DNA of 64,000 bases. It comes from Coprinellus micaceus (taxonomy: Eukaryota > Basidiomycota > Agaricomycetes > Agaricales > Psathyrellaceae). A program made the position numbers and the translations under genes. The notes below the pieces were generated by a model. The model had not been told where the DNA came from. It saw only the letters and a program-made list of their open reading frames with translations, and did not search any database. Location of the stretch: NCBI GenBank assembly GCA_951394405.1, contig OX596335.1, positions 4,092,001 to 4,156,000 on the forward strand, written 5' to 3'. Position 1 is the first letter of the stretch. Each line of letters starts with the position of its first letter. Shown in pieces: positions 1 to 11,773 of the stretch.

Positions 1-365
1 GCTGGTGGTAGGGAAACGAGTGAGGGCGAGGGTGGGTGGAAGATGAGGGCGTGGGCGAAGGAGAAGTTGCCTTCGCCGACGAGGAGGATTCGGTCGGTGG
101 GTTTGAAGGGGATGATGGGTCGTTGGGTTGCCTGGGTAGGCTTTTCTTTCTCTTTGCCTGTTGCTTTCGCAATTCCGGGGAGATGATACCCTTTTGGTAG
201 AGCCGCTTTTGAGGACGACGCGAGTGCAGCCTGTTCCTGCTGCCGATGCTGTTTCTTCACCTTCGCCTGAGTAACCTGCGCAGCCTGTTCCGCCTTTTGC
301 TTGTTCTTCAACCTCGACTGCTGCGACTGAAGCGCCGATTTCAGATGACCTCCCTTCTTTCCCAT
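1..365 (-). CDS. BMT5: BMT5-like 25S rRNA uridine-N3 methyltransferase, N-terminal part
   Basis: The frame opens with ATG at 365 and runs off the left edge, giving about 121 residues. It starts MGKKGGHLKSALQSQQSR. A Lys/Gln-rich basic stretch over the first ~60 residues suits a nucleolar RNA-binding protein. It is followed by PTDRILLVGEGNFSFAHAL, the first beta strand and SAM-binding loop (GEGNFSFA) typical of the BMT5-like (DUF2431) domain. In yeast Bmt5 makes m3U in 25S rRNA. No intron is seen in the visible part. The gene is divergent from the RAMP4 gene, with about 260 bp between the two start codons. The domain assignment is firm, but the exact substrate is inferred from the family. Confidence 0.82.
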   Translation of the reverse strand, partial: MGKKGGHLKSALQSQQSRLKNKQKAEQAAQVTQAKVKKQHRQQEQAALASSSKAALPKGYHLPGIAKATGKEKEKPTQATQRPIIPFKPTDRILLVGEGNFSFAHALIFHPPSPSLVSLPP

Positions 366-625
366 CTTGCCTCTACGTCCCTATCGTCTTGAGTAGTTTT
401 AGATGTAGAGGAGTATGAGAGTGAAGCAGAAGCAATATTCCAAAAATACACCCGCACAGTGATGATGATCTCCCTGCCAAGCCCAACCAAACTCTTGGCA
501 CAGATCACATAGGCGCGCGAGTGCCACGTTCACATTTCAGAGTTTCACCGCAACGCTACACGCTCTTTCCAGCACCACCACAGCTCCTTCATCGTCTTCG
601 CTTCCACTTTAACCTATAACCAAAA

Positions 626-1104
626 ATGGTGCGTCGGACGACTTGGGGCGGGTAGAGATCGTGTAGCTGACCACGACTCTGATACTCCCTCGGACAATCT
701 TAATTGACCCTTCCCTCCTCCCCACCCTCCTTCGACACTCTCCGATCCTCCCCCTCCACCCCGCGGCACCCCACACCCAACGCACCCAACGCAACGCCCC
801 GCCAGCCCACCGAATTCGAGATGCGCCGCCGCAACGAAAAGTTCGCCAAGGACGTCCGGGAAGGCAAGAAAGCGACGCACACCTCCCGCGCAGAGAAGCT
901 TGCGCACAGGAGCCCAGTCAGCGCTTGGGCCTTGGGCGTGGTTATGTTTGTTGTCTTTGGTGGAGGTGAGTCTCCCTGCCATCTATCACCGGTCACCTGC
1001 ACCGAGGCGGAATGTGGTGTGTCGATTCATTGGTGCCATGAGATCTGACGATCGCGTTTGGTTCAGTGGTCTTCGAGCTGGTCCGGATTATGTTCCTCGG
1101 CTGA
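626..1104 (+). CDS. YSY6: RAMP4/SERP/Ysy6 ER stress-associated membrane protein
   Basis: A tail-anchored ER protein of 66 residues that associates with the Sec61 translocon. I read three exons: 626-628, 806-965 and 1067-1104. The joined product begins MPTEFEMRRRNEKFAKDV, has a basic cytosolic half (EGKKATHTSRAEKLAHRS), and ends in one hydrophobic span from SAWALGVVMFVV to the terminal MFLG. That is the RAMP4 layout and length. Splice sites are canonical (gtgcgt...cag, gtgagt...cag) and phases close exactly. The first coding exon is only the ATG itself, so a 177-nt intron separates the start codon from the rest. Confidence 0.88.
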
Positions 1105-1426
1105 GGACAAGGGTACCCTTCCCCAGCCAACCAAAACAAACGACCCTCGACCCCTTCCCGCCAACACCGACCACCCAAACACCAAACCAGCCGCCCCAAC
1201 GAAGCTGAGACGCAGGGCTTCGACACGCCATAGGGGCCCCTGCCTGCTTCCTGTATCCATATGCTCGATGATACTTGTACCTGTACCGGATACCTAATTT
1301 ATAACCTCAAAACATCATCCCGTTTCCTTCTTCACACTTTGCCGGACGGGAAACGGAAAAGCACATTACAATTCATGAAAGCAACCAACCAGACCCACAC
1401 TTCGGCATACAGCGCATCGAACCCAC
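1105..1426. other. convergent 3' intergenic stretch
   Basis: This is the shared 3' region between the RAMP4 gene (plus) and the WD40 gene (minus). I see no supported gene; short frames here have no recognisable content. Confidence 0.6.
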
Positions 1427-3178
<1,752 letters not shown>

Positions 3179-3745
3179 GTTGCCTTCTTGGTGCTTTTAC
3201 GCGTAGCTTTACGGCTGGATAGATGGGAGAGAAGGAGAACCGGTAGGACTCGGAGGTGGTGGTGGTGGTGTAAAGAAAAGCAGACAAAGAGGCGCTCAAA
3301 GTTCAAACGCGTCTGTCGCGACTGTTCTCACGGTTCAAGGAGCAGCATTTATCGCAAGCTAATCCGGGAGCGCCAGAGGACTCTCAAGGCCTATTTGTGT
3401 GAGGACGGAGGGGGGCCCTGAATGTCGTGGAGAAGGAAAGGATATCGTCCCATGAACCTCAGCTCTAATGTACATGGAATCCAGGATATCAGGAACCTCA
3501 CGGGAGTCCGTGTCCGTGGCCATTAGCTGGCACTGGTGTCGAGATGCAAGGTTTGCCTTTACTTCATCTCTCGAAGATGCTACGACCGGAAGGGGTGACG
3601 GGCTCATCTATAAGAATACGAAAACAAGAGGTGTCCTTGCGGGTGGTCGCAACACAGTGCAACGCCAATGCGAGGGAGCGGGGTGCATGTGCCTATGCCA
3701 GTGGGTGGTAGGTGTAGGTGCAAGGGGGATATCGATTGGATTAAA
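3179..3745. other. intergenic, no supported gene
   Basis: This lies upstream of the WD40 gene and downstream of the ATP synthase e gene. Overlapping small frames on both strands show no family signal. It probably holds the promoter and 5' UTR of the WD40 gene. Confidence 0.5.
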
Positions 3746-4201
3746 TTATGAGGCCTTGTCCCAGGAGGTAAGGAGCTTCTCGAGGTCGAATGCGGGGTGC
3801 TCAGGGTCCGAGATGACTTCCGAGGGGGCAGCTACGGGTACATAAGGGGGAAGGAGGGAATCACCGGTTTCGTTAGCCTCGAAATGCACATTCAAACGGA
3901 TGTAAACGCAAGACTCACCACCTGCAGCCCTCTCCTGCTTCTGCTTCCATGCAGCCTTCGCCTCAGCGATCAGTTTTTGCTGGTGGTGGGAGGCGCTGTC
4001 GATGTTGGACTTGGCAGCCTCGGTCTTGAGCGTTCGGAGGTGGTACCAGCCATAGAAGACACCCGAGAAGAGCGCGGTGTACCGGACAACCTATAATCCA
4101 TAGTCCCACCAAGGTCATAGGTTAGCATAGGCTCAAAGCACGCAGCCCATCGAACCAGGGCTGGACACGGGACAACGCACGTTGACTGTTGAGGAGACCA
4201 T
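3746..4201 (-). CDS. ATP21: mitochondrial F1Fo ATP synthase subunit e
   Basis: A small inner-membrane Fo subunit that promotes ATP synthase dimers and cristae shape. Exon 1 (4201-4181) encodes MVSSTVN. Exon 2 starts at 4090 and reads VVRYTALFSGVFYGWYHLRT, the single membrane helix carrying the GxxxG-like face, then a basic helix (LIAEAKAAWKQKQERAA). The C-terminus ends DPEHPAFDLEKLLTSWDK, the classic subunit e ending. Between ERAA and DSLLPPY lie about 20 residues (GGESCVYIRLNVHFEANE) that begin with a perfect gtgagt donor, yet the stretch stays in frame and the only following AG gives the wrong phase. I therefore keep it as coding. Divergent from the RCC1 gene. Confidence 0.85.
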
Positions 4202-4446
4202 GGTGAAGGATTGACGCTCTCGACCGGTATTACAACTCTAGGGTCGGGGTGTGGGCGTCCGTCGAGAAGGACTATACGAGATAGTCAGTGTATTGAATCT
4301 GGCTATAGAAAGCGGTATACTGACCTGGATTTTAGGGTACAAGTGGGAGCGTGAGGAGTTTGCCACCGTGACGGAGAAATTCGCGATCGGTAGGTGATGT
4401 GTCAGCAAATTGATCCCAGGCTTGGCTCTCGACCACCACCACGACG

Positions 4447-5832
4447 ATGCCTCTCCAGCTCCTCTCTTCTGGTTCGAATGCCCATGGGCAACTGGGCCAC
4501 TCGGAAAATGAAGACTCGGATACGTTTATACCCTGCAGTTTTCTCGGATACCCTGCAGGCGCACTGCCAGCCGGCGCGATGGACATTGCCCAAGTTGCGA
4601 CTGGCGCCAATCATACCGTCGTGCTGCTCTGCTTTTCTCCGCTCGAAGGTCAAGGGAAGCCTTATACCGAGGTTTGGGGCTGCGGGGATGGACGTGCTGG
4701 ACAGTTAGGCGAGTGGTACAAGAAAGAGGTCCATCTTAACCCCAAACCCACCAGGACGGACGTTTTTCGCAAGTTGCAATTTCCTCTCAAGAAGTGCAAC
4801 CTTGAGGGCTACCAGTGCAAGCTAGTAGCCGCGGGATGGGAGGCGACCTACCTCGTGCTTTCTCCCCCTTCGGACGCCGCATCCCACTCGAAAAGCGACG
4901 TCGTGATCTCGATGGGCAACAACGATTGGGGCGACCTTGGGGTGGGTCCAGCGAAACCTCAGCCAGAACGATCAAAGACGGGAATGACTTACACCCCAAA
5001 CGATTTGAATATTGTCTCTTTCGACCACATCCTCATAGACGGCTCCCCTTTGGTTTCTCAAGGTCCGCTCAAAGTCGAATATCTCGCCGCCAATCAACAC
5101 CATGTCCTTGCACATCTTCGCGTGGAAGGACCAGAACGCACAGGCTTCGTTGTGGGATGGGGTGCTGCTAGACATGGCCAGATTTCACGGCTGGTAGCAA
5201 CGTCGTCACTTTCTAGTGCCGTTCCTTCCAAACGTCCGTCAGTTTTCGATACCCCCCAGCTCATTTGTGTCGAAGACCCGGACGATCCATTCGTGAAATG
5301 TGCTGTTGGGTCCCAGCACTCAGTCCTTCTGAAAGCATCTGGCACGCTCTTGTGCCTTGGCTCGAATCGAAAGGGCCAGCTGAACATCTTGGGGTCGAGT
5401 GGAACGAGGGCAGTGGACTGTACGTGGAACGGTACCTTTACTTCCACTTTCGATGCAGAGAACGGTTATGGGATTTGTGCGACCGGGAGTAACACGCACG
5501 GTCAGTTGGGATCTGGGAGTTTGGAGCTGAGTTCACGGGAGTCTGCAGATGGCGTTCGACCCGTCTTCCCAGAAAGATTTCGAGAGACCAAACTTTTGAA
5601 GGTGGCCTGTGGGACGGAGCATGTTTTGACGGTGTGGGAGACCCAGGACTCCCGTCGTGAATTGTGGGCATGGGGGTGGAATGAACATGGAAATCTCGGG
5701 CTCGGGACGACCCAGGATGCTCATTCTCCTGTTACTATTCCTATTTCCGTGGAGGTGCGCGATGTTTGGGCTGGTTCTGGTACGAGCTGGATACTTTGTG
5801 ACGCGCCTGCACCAGTGATTGAAGTGGAATAA
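4447..5832 (+). CDS. RCC1-repeat beta-propeller protein (Ats1-like)
   Basis: An intronless 461-residue protein made almost wholly of RCC1 repeats. Seven blade motifs are visible: GSNAHGQLGHS, WGCGDGRAGQLG, GNNDWGDLGVG, GWGAARHGQIS, CLGSNRKGQLN, ATGSNTHGQLGSG and WGWNEHGNLGLG. This fits a single seven-bladed propeller with no added domain. Length and simplicity resemble yeast Ats1 and the human single-propeller RCCD1/SERGEF types rather than the chromatin exchange factor RCC1 itself. Its partner is unknown. About 245 bp separate its start from that of the divergent ATP synthase e gene. Confidence 0.83.
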   Translation: MPLQLLSSGSNAHGQLGHSENEDSDTFIPCSFLGYPAGALPAGAMDIAQVATGANHTVVLLCFSPLEGQGKPYTEVWGCGDGRAGQLGEWYKKEVHLNPKPTRTDVFRKLQFPLKKCNLEGYQCKLVAAGWEATYLVLSPPSDAASHSKSDVVISMGNNDWGDLGVGPAKPQPERSKTGMTYTPNDLNIVSFDHILIDGSPLVSQGPLKVEYLAANQHHVLAHLRVEGPERTGFVVGWGAARHGQISRLVATSSLSSAVPSKRPSVFDTPQLICVEDPDDPFVKCAVGSQHSVLLKASGTLLCLGSNRKGQLNILGSSGTRAVDCTWNGTFTSTFDAENGYGICATGSNTHGQLGSGSLELSSRESADGVRPVFPERFRETKLLKVACGTEHVLTVWETQDSRRELWAWGWNEHGNLGLGTTQDAHSPVTIPISVEVRDVWAGSGTSWILCDAPAPVIEVE

Positions 5833-6056
5833 ATGTGCATTTGTGGACCATGTTAAAGAAGATTGAAACAACGAGAATACCCCGGTGGCGAAGCGCCCAA
5901 TGACGTTGAGGCGAAAGTAGAGATAAGATAAGATCTAGTACTAGATCTATTTGCCATCGATCGATCCAATGTGTTCACTCACCCAGACTGGCCATTGAAT
6001 TTTCTACGTTTTGCTTCCCCACCACCACACACCTTCTCTATACGCACTCCCCAAAA

Positions 6057-7346
6057 ATGTCTGCCCCCACCTACCAGCTTTTCTGCATGGGTAACCCCCT
6101 CCTTGACATGCAGGTCAAGGACAGCGGTGCTCTCCTCGAGAAGTACGGGTTGAAGGCCAACGATGCCATCCTCGCTGAGGAGAAGCAGTTCGGCATGTGA
6201 GATTGCTCTCTATCTTGTACGGCTCCCCACAGGTGTTGACAAGATCGGTGGGATAGCTACGATGAGGTCAAGCAGAACCCTGATGTCACCTATGTCGCTG
6301 GTGGTGCAGCTCAGAACGCTGCCCGCGGTGCTGCAGTAAGTCAATGAACACGTTCCCTGTCATCGTACCATTCTCAGTTTAACCTTTGGAACAGTACGTT
6401 CTGCCCCCTGGATCTGTTGTCTATGCCGGATCTGTCGGTGACGACGACCTCGCTGAGCAGCTCAAGATCGCCAACAAGCGCGAAGGTTTGGACCAGGTCT
6501 ACCAGGTCACCAAGGGCGAGAAGACCGGTGCCTGCGCCGTCGTTATCACTGGCCATCACCGGTACGCACACCCCAACCCCCCTCCATCGATCCACGTTCC
6601 GACCCAACCCCACCCCAAACTCATTTCACACACAGATCACTCGTCACGAACCTCCGCGCCGCCGAGAAGTTCAACAAGGCCCACCTCTCCTCCCCCGCCG
6701 TCGCCACCCTCGTCGAGGCTGCCAAATTCTACTACGTCGAAGGCTTCTTCCTCACCCACGGAGTCGAGTCTGTTCTCGAGTTGAGCGGCAAGGCCGCTGC
6801 CGCTGGCAAGACCTTCATCCTCAACCTCTCCGCCCCTTTCATCACACAGTTCTTCGGCGCCCAGCTCCAGCAGGTCATCCCCCACACTGACGTCCTCATT
6901 GGAAACGAGGCTGAGGCCGAGGCTTGGGCTACGGCGAACGGTCTCCCAAACCCCAAGGACCTCGCGGCTGTCGCGAAGCACATTGTTGCTCTCCCCAAGA
7001 CCAACGCTTCCCGCCCTCGTATTGTTGTCTTCACCCAGGGTGCCGAGTCCACCATCGTCGTTACGTCGGACAAGGAAGAGCCCAAGTGGTACCCCGTCAC
7101 TGCCCTCTCGGACGACCAGATCGTCGATACTAACGGTGCTGGTGACGCCTTTGCCGGTGGTTTCATCGGCGCCCTCGTTGCTGGAAAGTCCCTCGATGAG
7201 GCCGTCGAGGCCGGCCACAAGCTCGGTTCCCTTTGCGTCCAGCTGGTAATGCTTACCTTCCTTCTCGATCCCTCCCACCATTGCTAAATCTCTCCTTTTC
7301 TTAGGTCGGCCCCCAGTATAAGTGGCCCAAGGTCCAGATCCTGTAA
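6057..7346 (+). CDS. ADO1: adenosine kinase
   Basis: Phosphorylates adenosine to AMP, salvaging adenosine released by the methyl cycle. Five exons: 6057-6196, 6257-6335, 6395-6561, 6636-7245 and 7305-7346. The product starts MSAPTYQLFCMGNPLLDMQV, the PfkB substrate-binding strand. It continues with VAGGAAQNAARGAA, the ribokinase GG signature, and YVLPPGSVVYAGSVGDDD. It ends with the catalytic anion-hole motif VDTNGAGDAFAGGF, whose Asp is the general base, and finally QYKWPKVQIL. Length (about 345 aa) and order match eukaryotic adenosine kinases. The neighbouring carboxylesterase is convergent. Confidence 0.94.
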
Positions 7347-7608
7347 AGGATTCTCCGATGACGTAGACGAGCGCTTGTTTTCAACGAACGCGATACCACC
7401 CTACCCTCTCTCAACAGGGGCTCCATCGCTGCTCTCAACAGTGGCCTGCGCTGCGTCCAGCGGCGGGTCCGGTTGTACTCTCTCCTATCTCTGTCGCTTA
7501 AAATGTGTAGCTAAGGTAGAATCTAGATGGTCGGACATGTATTTGTTTTGCTCGAAATTTGTATATCATTTGGATGGACATTGTTCAGTAAAACGTAGCG
7601 CTCGTTGG

Positions 7609-9933
7609 TTAGATGGGATACTGGAGTGAAAGGTTGGTGAGGATTTGCATGGGTTCCTGTCTGTAGGTGTCCTGGGTGATCTCGATGTCGTCATCCCGGT
7701 CAAGGAACGTGTACATCGCCAGTGAGTCGTTGGTGTACTGGGGCCAGTTCGCCCCCGAGCCTGTGTTGGGATCGAGGTTGTTGGCGAAGTAGATTACGTA
7801 GTCGTTCATGAGGTTCAGGTACAGGTCTGAGCCGTGGAACTTCAATGAAATCGGGTCAGTCCCAACTCTGTCCCGACTCGACGAGTGGGGGACTCACAGA
7901 ACCCAAGACAGGCACAAACTTCAACCTCCTAGAAACTACACGGTCACCTCGTCAGCCCCTCTCCACTCTTCCAAAAACCTCAAGGAAGGCACTCACCAAA
8001 CCCCCAAATGGGCTGCTTCCCAACCCTATGGCGCATAAAGTACCGCCTGGGCGCCTGGAACACTGCGTCGCCCTGGAACGCCGCGATGCGCTTGTACTGG
8101 CCGGTGATGGCGCTGGCGATGGAGGTGTTGAAGGGGGACCCGTCGGAGGGGTCGGAGGGGTAGGCGTCGAATAGTGGGGAGAGTTGGGCGTCGGTGGCGT
8201 TGGGGAGCCAGAGTGTTTGGATGTAGGTGTGGAATTCGCCGTCGTTACTGTTTAGGTAGATTGTAAGTATGTCGAACATGGTTGTCGATGAGTAGGATGA
8301 GGAGAAATTGGATATGGAAAAAGGCGGAGGGGGACTGACGTTACGTTCGTAGAGGACTGAGAGAATAGGGTTCCTTCGTCGTCGCAGTTCCCTGAGACCA
8401 TGGGGATCCGGGCGACCTTGTCGGCGCTGACGAGCTTTTGGGGGTGGTCAGTGAGGAAGACGCCATCGGCCCGGGGCATCCAAGCTAGAACGAGCGACTA
8501 CGTGCGGATATGTTAGCTGTCGTATATAATGTGCCGGGCGATTGGAAGCGGAAGCGGAAAATACCTGATACGACCAGAGCCCGGGTGACTGCTGTATGGC
8601 TGAAGTGAGGGTGTCGAGTGAAGCGGAACGAAGGCATGATAGGGTGTCGTTCTGCCCTGTACAGTTTGTATTGTGGACTAGTTGGTCATACCATGGCTAA
8701 AGGGAAGCAGTTCCGTAATGTAGACTGTGGCACAGACCAAATATACTCGACGTACCTGCCCTTGAGACATATCACCAACGGGAATCGGGGCTCCGGACTG
8801 CATGAATGCCCCGTGGAAGAGGTCCCCTGCGTTCCCATCGTAGGCGAGCATCTGTAAACTCGCCGATATGGCACCAGCGGACTCTCCCCAGAGAATAATG
8901 CGAGAGCTGTTGCCACCGAAGGAGCCAATGTATTTCTTGACCCAACCAAGTGCGGCTCGTTCTGCTCGATGAATTGATCAGAACCTGGTGAAGTGAGGGA
9001 GGGAGCAGGGGAGCCGTACGGTCGTAGAGGCCTATATTTCCGACACCTGCTTGTTGGACTTCTTGGCTGGCGATGAATCCGAACGCGGTCGCTCTGCTAG
9101 AGTTGAATATACTGCCGGTCAAAGGGGTAGGTACAGCACCTGTAATTCATGGAAACGAAGATGACGGGCTTGCCAACTTCTATGGATCGTTGGACCACAG
9201 TGGTACTCATGTTATCATAGCTGAAGTCGCATGAATCAACTGAGACTTCAATACAGCTACCATTGGCCAGCCTACCTAATAGTAGAGCCAGACTCAAAAC
9301 CGCCTGTTTAGCATTCGTTGTAAGATTTAGACGAGGGGAATTAAACCTAACACCAACCTCCGTAGATCCACTAGCTCTTGGTCAGACTAATATTTCCGAA
9401 GGAGGGAGTCCATGCTTACCACAAGCACCGGAAGGGACGAGTCACTCGTCGCATTGGAGGGTCTCACAACGTTGAGAGTAAGACCTGGATAGAGGCTGAA
9501 CAGGGGCAACCTCGAATGGCGCTCGTAGACTCACAATCCTCAGATTGAGGTGTCGTCGGCTCGTCGTCGTCTCCAAAGAGGTAGCCTATAATTTTGCCCA
9601 CGGTTTTCACGAGGCTTGAAGAGACCGTCGAGTTCTGACCGACACAGGTGAAGCCGTACTGCGTTGCATCAAAGCTCTGGTTGTACGACGATATGTTCAC
9701 GGGTAGTCGGAATCGCAGGTCAGCAACCCTGCGGCCGTAGATTGCTCAGGAGCTGTGGCATTTCCTGGGGAAGGATGTGCTCACGGGGGACTGGCGAATG
9801 GGATACCGAGGAACTTGTCAAGGGTCCCATTCTGGATCCCTGTGACCGTTGAGTTGTCCAGGGTAGCATTCGGTGCAGCTAGAACAGTCGCCGCAGAAAG
9901 ACCTAGCAGGAGAGAACTTTCCAGGAAGCGCAT
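7609..9933 (-). CDS. secreted type-B carboxylesterase / lipase (Candida rugosa lipase family)
   Basis: An alpha/beta-hydrolase with a signal peptide (MRFLESSLLLGLSAATVLAA) and the family opening TVTGIQNGTLDKFLGIPFA. Catalytic features lie in the expected order on the minus strand. The nucleophile elbow GESAGAIS is near 8890. The acid appears as NCDDEGTLFS near 8380, with Glu as in CRL-type lipases. The His is in MKFHGSDLYL near 7840. GQNSTVSSS near 9630 and other NxS/T sites suggest N-glycosylation. The gene is broken by many short introns, so exact exon borders are only partly resolved. The likely substrate is an extracellular lipid or ester; specificity cannot be read from sequence. Confidence 0.85.
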
Positions 9934-10185
9934 GTCGAGGAACTGAAGCAAGCCATGGAGCTCAGTGAGAGGTCATTATAGCATTAGGTCTCGGACGGCG
10001 TGGTTTACTCGTTCTCCACTAGAAGTCTTGGTGGCCGCAATAGAAGAGTGACGTCAAAGCGCGACGCGTTATTTGTGCGTGTGTGGCCGGAGGTTGCCGG
10101 CCGAGATGCCGGTCCTGTACAGTTGTTGATGGGGCTTGGGCAGGCCGAAAATGGAAATCCGTGGACGTCGACCAACCTCTTCGCC

Positions 10186-11149
10186 ATGTCGTCCGATCTC
10201 CAGTGGCTCCTCCTCCGAGTACGTCGACGAGCAGACACGTTCCAGGCGACCCGCTGACCCCATATCTCCAGTCAAACAGCTCCTTCATCGTGAAGCGAGT
10301 CGTCGAGGGCCCCGTCTTCAACAAGGAGCCGGTAAATATCACTCGACCGCGATGAGGAGCCTCCCAGATTCACCCGTCTCGTTACGATAGGGCAACCTCC
10401 GCAACCTCAACTCGTACAAGTTCTCTGGACTTGCCAACGCCAAGGTGCGTGTTGGAGCGGCTCTGATCGGGGTGGATTTGGACTAAGGAGAGATGAACAG
10501 TCCATCGACGTCTCTGAGACTCCCGCCGGCATCACCATCACCACCCGCAAGCCCAAGGCTTCTAGCCAGGCCGTCGCCTCCGCCCAGGCCAAGACCGTCG
10601 TCCGCCCCCGCTCTGGAGGCCGTCGCGCTCTCGGTGTCGCTTCCACTGTCGTCAAGCGCGGATACCGCACTGACCTCCGCACTGTGAGTACTCCTCCAGG
10701 CCTGGTCGTTTTATTCCCTTCTCCTTCTCGACGAACCCTGTTATTTCGCTTGGACCGGACGCATTCTCGTTAGAACCCACTGGACCACCTCTGGTGAATG
10801 AAGGCTGGGCGTGGACATGTTTGCAAGATGAAGCCGACCCCCTTGGAGCCGATCAAACTTCATTGGGGTGGCACCTAGTCGCTATCGGAAACCGTTGAAT
10901 GTTAGCGGAAGTGCCGACTCTATGGTGCCGACAACCATCCTTCCTGCCTTTTCCTTCTTCCTACTGCCTATACCTTATCTTGGATTCGATCCAACATCAT
11001 CTTAACTCGTGTTTGCTCGAGTATGTATGCTAACTGAATGATCTCCTTAGGCCCTCCTCGCCCGTGTTTCCGCCCTCACCGCCGCCCAAAAGGAGCCCAA
11101 GCCATCGCCTCCCAGGAAGACCCGTGGCAAGAAGGCACTGACCGCCTAA
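10186..11149 (+). CDS. RPL28: 60S ribosomal protein eL28
   Basis: Large-subunit ribosomal protein. Five exons: 10186-10218, 10272-10331, 10391-10444, 10501-10683 and 11051-11149. The product begins MSSDLQWLLLRSNSSFIVKR, continues FNKEPGNLRNLNSYKFSGLA, and ends in a basic tail (PPRKTRGKKALTA). This is the eL28 family, present in most fungi but absent from budding yeast, where the name RPL28 denotes uL15. Introns 1-3 are 53-59 nt, whereas intron 4 (10684-11050) is 367 nt. A CTAAC branch point lies 12-20 nt before its acceptor. Confidence 0.93.
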
Positions 11150-11363
11150 ACGCCCGTCTCATCTACCCTTCCTATGTGCATGTATTCGTATGAACCCGCC
11201 TATGATATGGAGTTCGAAGCATATGCATGGTATCCTGTCGATTCGAACTGCACGAAACGGAAGGGGACGATATGATTCACAGATACAAGTACAACCCAAC
11301 GACATAGGGCGAGTTCTTGGTTACGATGACGCGAGAACAGAACACGATGTGGTCTTCTAGCCT

Positions 11364-11773
11364 CTAAAGTCCTAGTCCCTTCCCGGCTGGCTGGCCGATA
11401 CGGCCACCTGCGAACGCCTTGAAGCCGCCCTGCGCATCGCGAGTGGGGCGGTTAGGGTCTGCCTTCCTCTGTGTGTGCTTATCGAAATTGTTCTTCTTGT
11501 CTTTCTTTGGTGAATCGTCCTCTCTCTCGTCGGTGGGCGATTCTGCTGTTTCACTACCGCATTGCGTAGTACGGAGGTTAGAATGTCCTATAACGTTGTT
11601 CAAGGGAGGCGGAGAGGGACGTACGGCTGGGCTTGTGGCTTGGGCCTGTTGGATACGGATAGGCGACGACCACCGACCTTGACTTCACAGGTGTTTCAGA
11701 GCGCGCTCAGCTACCGCAATCAAAGAAGGCACTCACCAGCTGGGGGATGAGGGGGATGGGCGGTCTCGACCAT
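11364..11773 (-). CDS. small basic disordered protein, unknown function
   Basis: Three exons assemble into a protein of about 94 residues. Exon 1 from 11773 gives MVETAHPPHPPA. The next gives VKVGGRRLSVSNRPKPQAQ. The last gives PETAESPTDEREDDSPKKD, then DKHTQRKADPNRPTRD and a Gly-rich ending FKAFAGGRIGQPAGKGLGL. Splice sites and phases agree. The composition (Pro, Lys, Arg, Asp) points to intrinsic disorder. I do not recognise the family; the clean exon phasing and the structured-looking C-terminal motif argue that it is real. It converges with eL28. Confidence 0.6.

Noticed and set aside
3359..3607. 82-residue minus-strand frame upstream of the WD40 gene
   Set aside because: Overlaps plus-strand frames of similar length with no family signal; best read as 5' flank.
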